A stretch of 64,000 nt of DNA from Neopestalotiopsis rosae (GCA_023078685.1 JALGAS010000007.1:1364001-1428000), one strand, 5' to 3'; numbered from the stretch's first letter, positions 43,350 through 56,830 are shown. The notes: generated from the letters alone by a model not told the origin. Numbers and translations: made by a program.

Positions 43350-45627
43350 CTATATTGCTACACTAAGACCACTAGGAGGTGATTTGATAATTCCTGCATT
43401 GTTTCCCTTCTTATTCTGGTCAACGGGATGGTCCGCCTCTTCGGCCATGTGCTGGCGCAGTTCCCGGAGGCGCTGAGCTAGCAATGCTGATATTATCCAA
43501 ATGTCGCTTCCTCACCTTATCTGTTCTCAAAAACTTCTGAAAGTCCAAAACCGTGGGCACCTTCTTACGTCCATTGGATGCGGTCGACTTGGATGAAAGT
43601 CCCGTAGACATAGGAGGCCTGATATCGGCTATGTAGTTCGTGCTTTTCGACACGATTGGCCCAGACCTCACGCTAGCCTCTGAAGGAGTCGCGGAACCGT
43701 GAGATGTTCTCTTTGGGGGTGGGCGAAAGGCCCCATCGTCGGGTCGCCGTTTCTGAGGGGACTTGGTATTAATGATCGCAGGTCTTGAACGCGTAATCGA
43801 AGCTTCCGAGCGCTCGCTTGGGGCTCTTTCTACCAGTGAAGCCAAAGGCTTTAGTGGCAACGGAGGATCCTCAAAGCCCACCGATGAACTGGATGAGCGG
43901 CGTGACGGAGAATCAATCTCTGGCTCTACGTCCACCATGCGCGTGACTGGCGCCTCCTTCACTACATTCTGTGCTTTTTCGGCCACAATCCGGGGTGGTT
44001 GACTGCCCTGACTTTCGAACACTTGGACCATTTCATGTGGCTTCATGAGTGCCACCTCCTCTGGATAAGCCCCCAGAACCCTTTTAAGGTTGTCTTTGGT
44101 GACAATTTTGGCTTGATATGCAAGGGGCAAATCCTCGGCAATATCCAAATACCAATCAATGGCTACGAGAGCGCCCTCTTCGGATTCTTGAACATACGAT
44201 AAATAGCCTTCTTTCCACGCTCGAATGAAATCATCATACTGATACGTGGCAAGACGTCTTTTGGGTATACACAAACAGGCCGAGACAAAGTCCGTAAGGC
44301 TTCCTGTATAGCTTGGATAAGCAACACAATAGTCGACGAAGGGAGACCATGACGTTTCTGAGGATATCGCCTCCTGTGATACAAAAGGCATTGCCGACTT
44401 GGGGGGACCTCCCGGTGAAGATAAGACCATACGAGGGGAGCCTGGGCCAACTTCGGGCATCGCCGTATTATCTCTGCCAGAGCCCTGCGCTGGTGCGATA
44501 TTCTCTGGTGGTGGTGGAGGCGGAGGCGGCGATGGAGGAGGCGGAGAAGATTCCTCAATAGTTGGTTGTAAGATTGGTCTCGGATGCAATCGTGGTGTCT
44601 CTTTTATTGTAGATTTGATTGGTTGCATTCTCAGTGATCTGACTGGGCTCCTTTGTTGTTGGGCAAAGTTTGTCGCAGGAATAACTGATGAGTTGGAGTC
44701 CATTGATGACTGAGAATCGGGCACATCAGCAGCTTGGTTCACTGTTTGTGGCAAGGAAATAGGCCGGGCTGGAGCAGCCTGATTCTTCCTGGCTAAGCGC
44801 TCTTGTACAGTCTGGATGCTAGCCAAGTCTTTGCAAGGCCTCTCGGCCACGAAGCTGTTGGCATCGAATGTGCATGGAACCTGAACCTGAGCAGAGGGTG
44901 GTGTGGGATTCAATTGGCTGCTCTTCTTAGGAGCCGGTTGCTCCTCAACCAGAGCGTTGGGCGCCACTACCTCGAGCTCCTCATCCGCGCCTAGACTGCT
45001 AGAAGGGAAATCATTGAATACAGGTCGAGCGCTCTGTTGTGTCTTTGCTTCGTTCATCGTAGGTTGCAGCAGAGGTGAATATGCTGGAATCTGTGACATG
45101 AAAGCTTGTTGTTCGCCCTCACCACCATCATGGTTGTCATGGTGAACTTGACTTATAGGCGAGCTTGGTGCTGGGTTGTTGGGCTCTTCTCTTGTGAAAT
45201 CGTCGTCTGGTCCAGGACTTGGGGACCAGGTCATCGGTGTGCCAGCATCTTCGCCTTCTTCTGGGGCGTTCTTAGAGACAACGCTGCTTGATCGAGATGC
45301 TTGGGACTTGAAGTCGTCGTCCTGATGTATATTTCTTTGTTCTTCCCTTAGAGAATGAAGACTTGTCTCTGCAAGTGCTGCCGCTTGCTTCTCCCGTCTG
45401 TAAAACCCTCTCAGATTCTCCAGAACCTCTGTTGGCAGATTGGCTCCTGGTTTTGGTTGTCGGGCAAGATATTGAGCCCATGAGTCGGCCTTGTCCAAAA
45501 GTTCCTGTTGCTTCTTTTGAATTCTGAAAATTTGCCCTGGAAGTCTGGTTTGATCAAACAGATCCGGAGCAGATGACGAGAACTGCGAGCCGACATGACC
45601 GGACATGGCCCCTAAGAAATCGGCCAT
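43350..45627 (-). CDS. Unknown protein, 744 aa, with poly-proline tract and conserved-looking central block
   Basis: Exon 1 (43516-45627, 704 codons) and exon 2 (43350-43472), separated by a proposed 43-bp intron (GTGAGG..GCTCAG). Reading through the intron would give a shorter, unrelated tail. Splicing gives FLRTDK|RLRELRQHMAEEADH, a continuous amphipathic helix, and a stop at 43350. Visible features: an N-terminal helical segment (FRIQKKQQELLDKADSWAQY); a long disordered Ser/Pro/Gln region; a PPPPSPPPPPPPP run near residue 360; and a compact aromatic block at about residues 427-540 (PFVDYCVAYPSYTGSLTDFV, then YQYDDFIRAWKEGYLSYVQE, then GALVAIDWYLDIAEDLPLAY). The last is followed by another disordered Ser-rich region. 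I do not recognise the family and see no catalytic motif. The architecture suggests a scaffold or chromatin/nuclear adaptor, but that is only inference. The start at 45627 is the first ATG; another in-frame ATG at 45606 is possible. Confidence 0.7.
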
Positions 45628-46608
45628 CACAGGCGACTTTGTTGGAAATATCCAAATATTGCCTAAGCCAACGGCTTGGCCGAGACAAGAAGAAGTTCCT
45701 TGAATAATGATGTTCTTAGCAACTGAAACATTCTGCCCTCATTTTGAATGAATATCATGCTTACCAAATCCTTGAGACGAACTGTGAGCCCACAGTAGGC
45801 CTTTGGAAGCATGTGTTTGTCCCTAGACGCGCTTCAGCTGCACGTCCCTTCCTAAGACACGGGAGTTGGCTCCGATCTCTATTAAAGCGCGACGTGGGGT
45901 TGAACGCCCTTTCACATGGGCAGTATGATGGACAGGCTTTTCTTTAGCGGCCGTTTAGCAGTGCCCTGCGCTTCGCGGTAGGAGGTGCGTGCGGGGGTTC
46001 GGGGGGTAACCCATAGCAGTGCTGTTCATGTCCGTTAGTGGGGTGGAAACAGCGTGGCGGCAATCGTCGCCGATAAGCAGCCCCCAGCCAGGCCAAACCG
46101 GGTTCCTGGCTGCGATCACTGATTTCAAGCTCTGACTCTCAAGTGCTGCTGTACTTTGGGCAGAGCTTCGAACCTTCCCCAGCTACCTACATTATGCATG
46201 TATGTCACTGCTTGATCCAAGATCCAAACTGCATATACATACTTCACGAGACGGACGGTGTGACATCAGTCTCAAACATCGCTGCGAATGACTCTTAGTC
46301 GCATATTCTTTCTTGTTTCATTGCCACATTCCTCTTGTCACGTCAAGCCGTCGGCCTGGAGCCGTTTTCTTACATAGTACTACTACTACTACTACCTTGT
46401 TTTGTCGGTCAGCATTGAGCCTCACTACCTAGCTCGAGCCGCACGTACCGTAGCCTGCCTGACGTTTATTCTACTGCCTCGGTCAAGATCCCATTTCAGA
46501 TCCACCATGCGAAACCGCGAGTTTTGACAATAATTTTGTGAGATGATCGAAGCGCCTTCCAAAGATACACAACCACGCGCCTGCAGATCCTAGCAGTTAT
46601 CCGCCGTC
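45628..46608. other. Divergent intergenic region between the unknown gene and FAB1
   Basis: About 0.98 kb. It contains a (TAC)6 run at 46378-46395 and GC-rich stretches at 45950-46100. It presumably carries both promoters. Confidence 0.5.
46378..46395. repeat. (TAC)6 microsatellite in the FAB1 promoter region
   Basis: Six consecutive TAC trinucleotides about 215-230 bases before the FAB1 start codon. Confidence 0.85.
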
Positions 46609-49600
46609 ATGGCGGGAAAGAATCCTCCTCTTTCGCCCATGGCGTCCTCGACGATGCTATCCCCATCTGCTGCTACGCGATCCCGAACCGATTCCGCATC
46701 CACAGGTATTGCCATACCTACCAGCTCAGCAGAACATCAGGATCAGCTTGCTCAAACACTGGACAAGATCCACACCTCGGCGAACCAGCGCGATGTTTTA
46801 ACAACGTTTAATGAGCTTCACCCGCCTCTCGACGCGAGCACGTCCCCAGAGAACAAGGGCTTCGGAGGAGATTTGGTGCAGAGCGGCTTCAGTGGACTCT
46901 ATTCAAGATTTAAAGAGGCCGTTGGTGTTTCGGGAAGGGACAAGCTGTCTGTTCCCGACGATGGCGACGCAGATACCGCTTCTAGGAAAAGCTCCAGCGC
47001 AACTACGAGTACATCCAAGGCGCCCTCGCGTATTGACACAGGCTTGACAATCTCTACCATCGCTTCTCGATCTACTGAATCTATGCGCCCGCCGTCTGGA
47101 GGCTTGTCTGGAGAGAGCGAGCTGCAGCATCAGTTGGCCAAGACATTAGGCACGGGCACAGTGAGCAGTACCAAGTCAGCATCCTCAAGCCGCCAGAGTA
47201 TATCCAATCTGAGTAAATCGGCCGCCGTGGTTGCACCAGTGAATGTAAGCGCATTCAAGGATGCCACCCGTAGCGCCTCTGGCCGGGTTGATGAAGCGTC
47301 CATCCGGACGCAAGATTCAAGGAACAGTATGCGTACCAACGACAGTATGGTGGCATTACCTACACTAGAGATCCCCGGTCGGTACGATGGCTCCGAATCA
47401 AGGAGCGCGGCTTCTTTGGAGAAGATTGTGATACCTGGGCGCCAAAGAAGAGACGAGCTGGCGAGTGCGGATGCCAAGATGGAATCGCCGGTCAGCCCTG
47501 CCAAGAGCACGCGATCATCTGCTACGGCATCCATACATCAGCAGCATGTCGAGGATCAAGCACTGCTTTCACCAACCATGCGATCTAGTGGGCGTGATGT
47601 GACGAGACGCCCGGCCATTATTGACCGCATCAGCGGCTCACGGGTCCGTGGCTCCCATTCAAGATCCTCGTCTGTCTCCCAAACTACCGCTGAGGCGAGC
47701 AATGTTGTTTCTTCTGCTCATCAAAAGGTTCATCACGATACTTGGGCCCGAGATGACAAGCCGCACCGTATGAGCAGTGGCGCAGCCCGCATACCCGGGA
47801 CGACGACAGATGAAGGTGCGCCAGAAGTAGTGAACGCCACTCTGGAGCACATGAGAAAACAGGTACTCAGTAAGGATTTCTGGATGGCCGACGAAGCCTG
47901 CAAAGAATGTTTCCACTGTGGTGCACCTTTCTCTGCCTTCCGTCGGAAACATCATTGTCGCACATGCGGTTGCATATTTGACAGTCGATGCACCACCATC
48001 ATTCCAGGGCAGAAGTTTGGAGTGCCAGGAACTTTACGGGTGTGTAAGCGCTGTCTGCACATCATCAGCCAAAGACAACAGGACGGGAACGTTTCGGAAG
48101 ACTCTGCTGACGACTCTTATCTTCCACACCTTTTTCGCCCTAATCAGAAGTGTGTAACTCTGCAACTTCCGAAATCAGACAAGGATGATTCCGGTACTGT
48201 TGAGAGACCTGATCACATTGAGGATGACTCGAGGTCACGTACCACGCCAATGATGGCGATTCCAGCAACACGCAGAATTGGGGAATCTTCTAATCGCAAT
48301 TCTGCCGTCTTGGAGTTTGATGCGCCACAACTGAGCAGGCCAAGTTCTTCAAGGTCGCTGAAGTCGCTCGCTGCAAGGCCTCAATCGTCTAGTCACAAAC
48401 GTCATCATTCCAAGCACAATTTCCTTAGCCGTTTTATGCCTCAAACAGCGACGGACGACCGCGCTCCTTTCCGCCGATCCGCTAATGAGGAGGCAGCGAG
48501 AAAGACGGGCCTTCCAGCATTTCATGATGACAACGTGATTGACCCGGACCTCGCTGCCTTCATGTCAGACGAGTCAAGTGGCGAGGAACAGACCAGTATC
48601 TCACAAGTCATGGCTGGTGGTGATCCGAGTCTGTCTACTGTGGACAGTGACAAGTCTGGACTCGGCCCTTACTTCGGAGCTGGAAAGAGAAACCGTCTCA
48701 GGGTGCAGCCCGAGAAAAGCATCAGTGGATTCAGCTTCATTGAAACCGGAGGTCCAAGCATGCACGTGAGATCCTCGCGCAGGCGAAATGCCAGTATTGC
48801 CAGTGCGAGTGTCTATCATCTTCGATCCCCCCGCCCCAGGAGTGCGCATCTGCGGGGCCCCGCCGGGTCGACTGATACGTTGCCAAATTACGAAACCATG
48901 GCTCCCGGGATCTCGCCAAGGCTTACCAGAAGCTCTTCGATGAAGGGAGAGAAGGAGCCTCGCATAGAGCTGAACCCTGCAAGTTTGCTGCATGTTCGTC
49001 GCTTGCTACGACAACTCTTGCAAGACCAAGATCTTCCAAATGTCCCAGCTTGGGAAAAGGCGCTCATTCCCATTCTGCTCAAATGCACCACATCAGTGGA
49101 TCCAGATGTTGAGAGAGGTGACAGTATTGACATTCGACACTATGTCAAATTGAAGAAAATTCCAGGTGGAAGGCCAGGTGATACTAGTTATGTTTCTGGC
49201 GTCATTTTCACGAAAAAGCTGGCCTTGAAGAGCATGCCGAGACGCCTTGCGAACCCACGCGTGGTCATTGTCTCGTTTCCGATTGAATACCGGCGTCATC
49301 AACAACACTTCATGAGTCTGCAACCTGCCATTGACGAGGAAAAGGAATTTCTTAAAGTCATCGTGAGCCGAATCATCAATTTGCGCCCTCAACTCATTCT
49401 GGCAGAGAAATCCGTTTCGGGATTGGCTTTGCAATATCTGTCAGAGCACAATGTGGCCGTTGCATACAATGTCAAACCATCCGTGATATACGCCGTGTCG
49501 CGTTGTCTAGAAACGCCGATTATATCTTCAATAGACATGTTGAGTCTCCCAGTCGAACGCTTCCAAATCGGCAGGAGCGTCGGTTTCGAGGTCAAGACAT

Positions 49601-52600
49601 ATGTCAATGAAGATATTCCGGGCAAGAAAAAGACATACATGTTTCTTTCCGGAAGTAACGAGCAACTTGGTTGTACCATTGCCCTCAGAGGTGCACCGGA
49701 ATCCACGTTGAGGAGGATCAAACAGATCACAGATTTCATGATCTATGTTGTCTACAATCTAAAGCTAGAGTCTTGCTTGATGAAAGATTCTTGCCTTCAG
49801 CTTCCGACTAGTGAAGAGCTGCCAAGTCAGACTTCTGATGACAGCAAGTGGACGCTCAATACCCTCACCTCGACCCTTGACGATGCCAGGCAAAGAAGCA
49901 TGTCTTCCATGACCTACGATGAGCCTCCATCGCAAAGTTCGGTAGAGAGCAGCAAGGAGCTGGAGCGACCTCTGGAATCGGCAGCGGCAATAGCGCAAGC
50001 AAACGAGCAAATTAACAACTTGATTTCTCTGCATGAGAATCATGAGCGGGCTTCGAGCGACAGTTTGGTGCCAGATGACGCTCCAATGCCTACATTCTAC
50101 AGTGACATGGTGGCCAAATACCAGACAAGGATTTTGTCCGCTTCTCCATTCGTCAAGTTCGCCCAGCCTTACCTCCTAATGAGAGCTCGGGAGCAAGAAC
50201 GGCGGCTTGTGCATTTGAAGAAATTGAGAGATCAAGACATCGTGGAGGAGCGTAGTGAAGGAGACAAGTCAAAACCCCAAAAGTTTCAGCTCATCAAACC
50301 TCACATGGTGCATCAAACTGGCCAGAAAGCACCTCGCGCCATCATGGAAGTGTTGCATGCCGTGCATGATGTCGAGTACGACAAGGCGCTGTACTACTAC
50401 CGGACCCAGACCCGACAATGGGAAAACCATATCAAGGCAAATCTTGATCTTTTCGAGCCTTCGGCACACCAAAACATTGTCGTGCTCTATTCTGTCGTCA
50501 ATTCGCACAGCAAAGTGCCTTGTATTGAACCCGAACTCATCGCGATTCAGTTTTACGATGAGCACGCGGAGAACAACGAACGTATGGACGCAGACTGCAC
50601 GCTGGGCCAATACGTCGAGGACGTTTGCTTCAGTGCCGATACTAACTGTACAGGAACCTCATGCAACCGCAAGATGCTTGACCATCACCGTACGTACGTT
50701 CATGGTGAAGCTCGATTGACGGTTTTCGTAAGACTGGACACAAAGGGAAAGTTTCGAGAAAACATCACAATGTGGAGCTTCTGCAAGGTCTGCAATCGCG
50801 AGACTGCCGAAATGGAGATGTCCAAGAGCACATGGAAATACTCCTTCGGCAAGTATCTTGAACTTTCGTTCTGGAGCAGAGGCACACACCTGGTCAATGA
50901 CGAGGATGGCAGTGCCTGGAATTGCCCTCATGATCACCACCGTGACCATATCCGCTATTTCGGATTGCATAACAAGGAGATCCGAGTGCATTATGATCCA
51001 ATCGATCTGCTAGAGGTCATTGCTCCCCGAGCACGTCTTACTTGGAAGGTTGAGCATGATCTCAATCTGAAGAACGAGATCTTTACTTCCACTCAAGACC
51101 GGTGGACACGGTTCACTACTTCAATCAAGGCAAGAATCAAGGCAATCAAGCTCGACAACATTGCTCCCGAGAAGGCGGAAGCTTGCAAGATGGAGGTGGA
51201 GCGACTGAACAAAAAAGTTCAAGACGATCATGTTTTCATCATCCGCCGTCTGCAAGAAGCATACATGAACTCCAAGTATTATGAGGTTATACCTCTGAGT
51301 GCGGTCCTGCGAGGCGAGATGATCGAAAAAGTTGCAGAATGGGATGCTGCTTTTGCCAAATTCGAAGTGGATTTCCTGCCCACAGAGAAGGATCTACGAA
51401 GATTGACCATGCTTCAATTACGCAAGATGTTCACGGATGAATCAAAAGAATCACTTGTCAGCAATGAGTCGCCCGCTGAGACGCCAGACATTACGGAGAA
51501 GCCTCCCCAAAGTGCTGAACCAGAAGACGTATTTATCCCTGAAGACGCAGCCGCAGAGAAAGACGACTCAGAGGTCTTACCGGAGACCGAAACCCAGGCG
51601 AATCACGACAGTGATGAACAAATAACGCCTTCTATGCCTCCTGAAGCGGTTCTCGAACGAGTTGAGCCCTTGGATCTGGCATCGATGCCAACGACTCCAG
51701 GCCAAGGAATTCTTGATTCTAGTCTTCCGCCATCAGTTGATGACACAACTCCACGAGCAGCGACAGATCCAATTCAAACAGATGTGGCCACTCCGGATAG
51801 CACTACAACTGCTGCCGCGGATTCATCTGTGCCAACGGGACCACCAACTTCAGTGGCTGAGCAGGTCGAACAGCTTCGTCGCCGCCAACAATCCGTCGTT
51901 CTTGAAGAAGCGCGGGAGGCTATCGCAGCTGCCGGCGAATCATCCCAGAAACCGCCCGAGATGCCAAAGATGTCGGGTGGCACTCTGCCATCCCGTAAGA
52001 TGGGATTGCAGGTGTCGCCGCCCATTGTTCGCGCCCTTTCGCAACCAGCTAACAGCATGCCAACTTTGCCACGGTCACATTCTGCAATCGGCAAGAAGTT
52101 CTTCAGCCTTGGTAAGGACAAGGACAAAACACCAACTGCCAAGCATCCCCCCAACGCCGAGATACGCAAAGTTCCTACGAATGAATCGCTTAAGAGTGAT
52201 AAGAAGATCTTTAGCCTTCGGTCACGGAACGGAGGTAAATCCTCTATTCCTCGATTTGTGGGAAGAAAAAAGAACGATTCAAGGGTGTCAACTCTGGCTC
52301 GTCACTTTGAGCAACTCAGCCGCGAGTTCGAAAAGGAGAGGAAGAAGAATGAGAAACAGCACGCGGCTAAGATGTCACATGCACGGGCATTCCTCCAAAG
52401 ATCCACAACGAAAGCCATCGTGGAGGTGTACGAAGATCCTGACGAAGCCGTTCAAGAGCCAGGACAGGGCATAGACGAATCGCTCCTAGACCGCGATGCC
52501 AGTCAAGTCCGGCAGGGACAAGATGTACTTACAGACGTTGAAGCTGGTGTCGATGCCAATCTTGATGACGCTGATGCCACGCCGATTGCTCAGCCGACTG

Positions 52601-54250
52601 CTGTAGATCCTCTATCGGAAGATTCGCATGTCCCATCCGAGGATGAGCGTCCAAATGAAGACGCGGCGACTGAGGCAGAGACAGACGACCAGGCCCCGAA
52701 TACCAGTCAGCTACCGACGGACGATGAGCAAGGTGATAGCGATACAGAACAGTCTCTTCTAGAGGGAACAACCCTTGAAGAGATTGCAGACTCTCTTGAC
52801 TCGAGCACCGATATTCCGCTTGAGCTGCCCAAGCAAGACAAGATGAACTTCATGAAGATACTCACCAACTTCTGGGCCGAGCGATCAGCGAGCGACTGGC
52901 CTGCTTTGGAGTACCCCATCAGTGCTATGGACCATCTATTCGACCACTCTGATATCATCGTGCGAGAAGATGAGCCTAGCTCGTTGATTGCATTCACGCT
53001 GGATTGCGAGGAATACCGTGAAAAGGCTCGCAGGTTCCACGGCCGCGTTGAGCAAGAAAGCTTTGACAGTGGAACCGACACTGACGAGGCTATTACACCA
53101 GGCGCCGTCCTGCACACTGACTCACACTTTGCCAGTGAAGAAGGACTGGAAGCCAGCATGCGAAAGGTTGGGGGCAGACATCTAAAGTTCCAGTTCAATG
53201 AAGGGTCTGCCAAGATGCTGGTGAAGATTTTCTACGCTGAACAGTTTGATGCTTTGCGAATCAAATGTGGCGCTGCGCACAGAATCGTCGAGTCACTGTC
53301 TCGTTGCCTCAAGGTTGACACGCGAGGTGGAAAGACCAAGTCTGTCTTTCTTAAAACGCAGGACGACCGGCTCATATTGAAGGTAATTTTTCAATTTTTT
53401 ATTTTTTTAAGTTTCACCCACGCGTTGAACCTCGAGCCAACTAACCCATTCATAGTCACTCCAACCTATTGAGACGTCTGCCTTCTTGAAGTTTGCGCCC
53501 GTCTATTTTGAGTACATGGCTGAAGCATTGTTCCGCGATCTTCCTTCCGTCATAGCAAAGATGTTGGGATTTTTCCAGGTTATTATCAAGAACCCTCTGA
53601 CAAACACCGAGATCAAGTTTGACTTTCTGATGATGGAGAATCTGTTCTACGATCGAGGCCCGGCAAAGATATTTGACTTGAAGGGATCGATGCGAAATCG
53701 CAAGATTCAGTCAACGGGCGAGCAGAACGAAGTGCTCCTTGACGAGAACATGGTTGAATTCATCTATGAATCACCACTATTCGCACGAGAGCACTCGACC
53801 AAACTTTTACGGGCGTCGGTCCGCAACGACACGCTCTTCCTTGCGCGACAAAATGTTATGGACTACTCCCTTATGATAGCGGTAGACGAAGCCAAGAAGG
53901 AGCTAGTTGTTGGGATAATCGACTGCATCAGAACCTACACTTGGGACAAGACGCTCGAAAGTTGGATCAAGGGGCGTGGTTTCGCGGGCGGCGGTCGCAA
54001 CAGACCTACAGTCACCAGTCCCCGCGAGTACAAGTCTCGCTTCAGAGAAGCCATGGCGAGGTAAGCATATTGATCCGCCCCGTCCTTTGCCGACGCAATG
54101 ATGCATGAACGAAGAAGCTGACAGTCATGTAGATATATCTTGGAAGCCCCTAACTGCTGGCATCAACTCCAGGCGCCTCTGACACACAAACCACAAGCTT
54201 ACATTCATGGTGTTGTCGACGAAGGTGTTGAGGAACTCGGCCAGGATTGA
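46609..54250 (+). CDS. FAB1: 1-phosphatidylinositol-3-phosphate 5-kinase Fab1 (PIKfyve)
   Basis: Three exons (46609-53382, 53456-54060, 54133-54250) with introns of 73 and 72 bp encode 2498 aa. In order: a Ser-rich disordered N terminus; a FYVE zinc finger at about residues 425-492 (WMADEACKECFHCGAPF, RRKHHCRTCGCIFDSRC, VCKRC), which binds PI3P on endosomes; a CCT/TCP-1 chaperonin-like domain at about 860-1060 (SGVIFTKKLALKSMPRRL, QLILAEKSVSGLALQYLSEH); a Cys-rich Fab1-specific region (CSFADTNC-like cysteines through WSFCKVCNRET); a long disordered stretch; and a C-terminal PIP-kinase domain. That domain includes DDRLILKSLQPIETSAFLKF across the first splice junction, KIFDLKGSMRNR, MDYSLMIAVDEAKKELVVGI and IDCIRTYTWDKTLESWIKG. 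Splicing restores YILEAPNCWHQLQ at the end. The enzyme makes PI(3,5)P2 on the vacuole/late endosome with Vac14 and Fig4, controlling vacuole size and trafficking. Confidence 0.97.
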
Positions 54251-54991
54251 GCAGCATGTATTCATCCACTCCGTGAGGGCAGGATCTGATCTCGGCACTC
54301 AATAATTTGAGACACTCCCCCATGTTTGTTTATTGGTCTTTTTTTATACTTTTGGGCAACGGCATTGCGAGGCGTTTGGTAAGCGGAGAATGACAGCATC
54401 AAGCGCAGACATGACTACAAGGAGCAAAGCAGATATGACATTCACGACTTATGTATCTATTGTAGGGGCATTATGCCCATTCGACTGTGGTCAGGTCACA
54501 CAGCATGCATTACTTGCACATACAAGGTGTTTCATCAATATAAGCAATTACAAGATATATTCGTGCTCATAGCCATCGTTTTGTACAGTATTAAGAAAAA
54601 GTAAAGTAAGCATTGTGACAAGTATCAAATTATCTTGAAAAGGTAGCAAGCCACCTAGTTACCTGGGCTTAGGGAAGTAGTTGACCCTGAACTCCATTTG
54701 AGCCGCCTGGTTTTTCAGTTGACACCTGCCTAAGGCCTTAGACACCCCACTAAAAGATGCAGCCCCGTCGGAGCTAGAACACACGAGCTTATGATCTCAT
54801 ATTCCATCTACACCCACCACCTAGCAGGCACTCAACACGACTCATCACGCTTCATAGTGCCTTTCTCATGACGTGACAATCCAACAAAGATGCTGAACAG
54901 GGGCGCATGTATGAGCGAGTCTTGATTTTCCCTGGTCACAGGCAGGGGGGATAAGAGAAGATTTCTCCCGTTTACAGACAAGAAGAAAAAC
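54251..54991. other. Intergenic, FAB1 3' flank and MDM12 leader
   Basis: About 0.74 kb. The last 125 bases hold three ATG-initiated small frames upstream of the MDM12 start: 54868-54873 (Met-Thr-stop), 54890-54925 and 54907-54954. No other signal. Confidence 0.5.
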
Positions 54992-56476
54992 ATGTCGATA
55001 GATCTCAACTGGGACACCCTGACGTCCGGGCCGGACGGTGAGGAACTGGCCGGCCGCATCCGCGACTTTATTCATACCAAGTTCCAGGCTGTGCCGTTGC
55101 CACGCTTCATCAAGTCGGTCAAGGTGCACGACTTTCAATTTGGCAGCATACCGCCCAAGGTCACGCTCAAGGACATTTGTGATCCGCTGCCCGACTTTTA
55201 CGAGGAGATGCCCGAGGCTGACGAGCAGGACGACGAGGACAGCGGCGAGGACGATGAGGATGCTGCTTCTGCGGCACCGAGCTACGGCGGCCGTGCTCAT
55301 GGTACGGACGAGGTCCCAGACGCCATCAGGGCTGCCGAACGGAGGCGTAGAGAGGAGCAGAGGCGGCGTCTCGGTGGCTTTGGCCTCTCCATCAGCGCCG
55401 GCAACAGCCCTAGGAGCGGCAGTCCAGGCCCCCTCGATCCCCTGGGCGGCGGATTCATTCACACGGCCGGTCTGCGCAGTGCGCCACAGACCCCCGATGT
55501 GGGAACGCCTTTCCTCGGCATACCCGGCGGCACTGCGAATATGCACTACTTTCCATCCCACATTGCTACAGGCTGGCCATCGGGTGCGCAGACACCGCTC
55601 GCGGCCGTGGCTGGGGCTCAGCATCTGAACAACCGCTTTGAGCAGTACTACCCAGGCGGGTCAAACTCCTCGTACCCGGGTACCCCGTCGTCAGGCGGCC
55701 GGGTGGCCCACAATGGCGTCGGCGGTCACCACCGTAACCATTCCCAGAGCAGCAGCTCCATGAGTATTCAAGACTTCCCGGCCGGCGCAGCGGACGCGCT
55801 GCTAAAGGAGAAGCACAGCGTCTCAACCCTGGCGCCCACGTCGGCGGGGGCCTCGAGGCCGCCGACCCGGGACAACACGAACGCCGCCCTGACCGGCAGC
55901 GCCATTGACGACGAGTCCGGGGACGGTGACGACGGCGAGGGCGACGAGGACGATGAAGATGAGGATGAGGACGAGGAGATGAGAAAGTTTCGGGAGCCGA
56001 GGATCGAGGACATGCAGGCCGTGTTCCGCATCAAGTACGCGGGCGACATCAAGCTCATGCTGACGGCCGAGATCCTGCTCGACTACCCAATGCCGAGCTT
56101 TGTGGGCATCCCCGTCAAGCTCAACATTACGGGTCTGTCCTTTGACGGCGTCGGCGTCGTGGCCAATATCCGAAAGCGCGTCCACTTTTGCTTCCTGAGC
56201 CCCGAGGACGCGGTTGCTGCCGTGGGCAACGACGACGACTCGGATGAAGACGAGGAGGAACAAGGAGGAGGTGCACGTGCGGGCGACAGGAGGCAAAAGG
56301 GACGCATGGGAGGACTTCTCCAGGAGATCAAGGTCGAGAGCGAGATTGGGCAGCGCGAGGGTATCAAGCAGAGCCTCAAGAACGTGGGCAAGGTCGAACG
56401 CTTTGTGCTCGAACAAGTCAGGAGGATATTCGAAGAGGAGTTTGTGTACCCAAGCTTCTGGACCTTTCTTGTCTAG
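54992..56476 (+). CDS. MDM12: Mdm12, ERMES subunit with SMP lipid-transfer domain
   Basis: A single-exon gene of 494 aa. The N terminus is diagnostic ([20 protein letters not shown], then [20 protein letters not shown] and [20 protein letters not shown]). The C-terminal half of the SMP domain follows after a long insertion ([20 protein letters not shown], then [47 protein letters not shown]). The insertion at about residues 75-330 is low complexity and includes very acidic runs ([13 protein letters not shown]) and Gly/Ser-rich stretches, as usual in filamentous fungi. Mdm12 bridges Mmm1 in the ER and Mdm34 in the mitochondrial outer membrane, carrying phospholipids between the two. Small upstream frames precede the start codon. 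It is convergent with a doubtful Lys-rich gene. Confidence 0.96.
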   Translation: MSIDLNWDTLTSGPDGEELAGRIRDFIHTKFQAVPLPRFIKSVKVHDFQFGSIPPKVTLKDICDPLPDFYEEMPEADEQDDEDSGEDDEDAASAAPSYGGRAHGTDEVPDAIRAAERRRREEQRRRLGGFGLSISAGNSPRSGSPGPLDPLGGGFIHTAGLRSAPQTPDVGTPFLGIPGGTANMHYFPSHIATGWPSGAQTPLAAVAGAQHLNNRFEQYYPGGSNSSYPGTPSSGGRVAHNGVGGHHRNHSQSSSSMSIQDFPAGAADALLKEKHSVSTLAPTSAGASRPPTRDNTNAALTGSAIDDESGDGDDGEGDEDDEDEDEDEEMRKFREPRIEDMQAVFRIKYAGDIKLMLTAEILLDYPMPSFVGIPVKLNITGLSFDGVGVVANIRKRVHFCFLSPEDAVAAVGNDDDSDEDEEEQGGGARAGDRRQKGRMGGLLQEIKVESEIGQREGIKQSLKNVGKVERFVLEQVRRIFEEEFVYPSFWTFLV

Positions 56477-56830
56477 AACAAGAACGAGGCATGACTAATA
56501 CTCCATGGCCTTGATTTTCTTGCTCTCCGGCGATGTGGGCAGCCTCGGCATTGATCATCATTCGAGACTGACTGGATGACTATATATATGAGGGCACGAC
56601 GCCCCGAGCCCAAGGGATGCATATGCTAATGCCACATTAGCCTTCAATATCATAATAGAAGACTCAACTCTAACGCAATATCTCCAGGCTCCAAATTCGA
56701 GCTCAGCTTAGTCTGATAATCCGTCAGAAAGTAGAGGAAAGGCGTGTATGCAAACATCATATTTGTAGATTCATACTTACCTCTACTCTATCTACCAGAC
56801 GTGGGCTTTTCGTTGCCCACCCTTCGTCCC
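56477..56830. other. Convergent intergenic region, 354 bp
   Basis: AT-rich 3' flank of MDM12. Nothing further seen. Confidence 0.5.
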
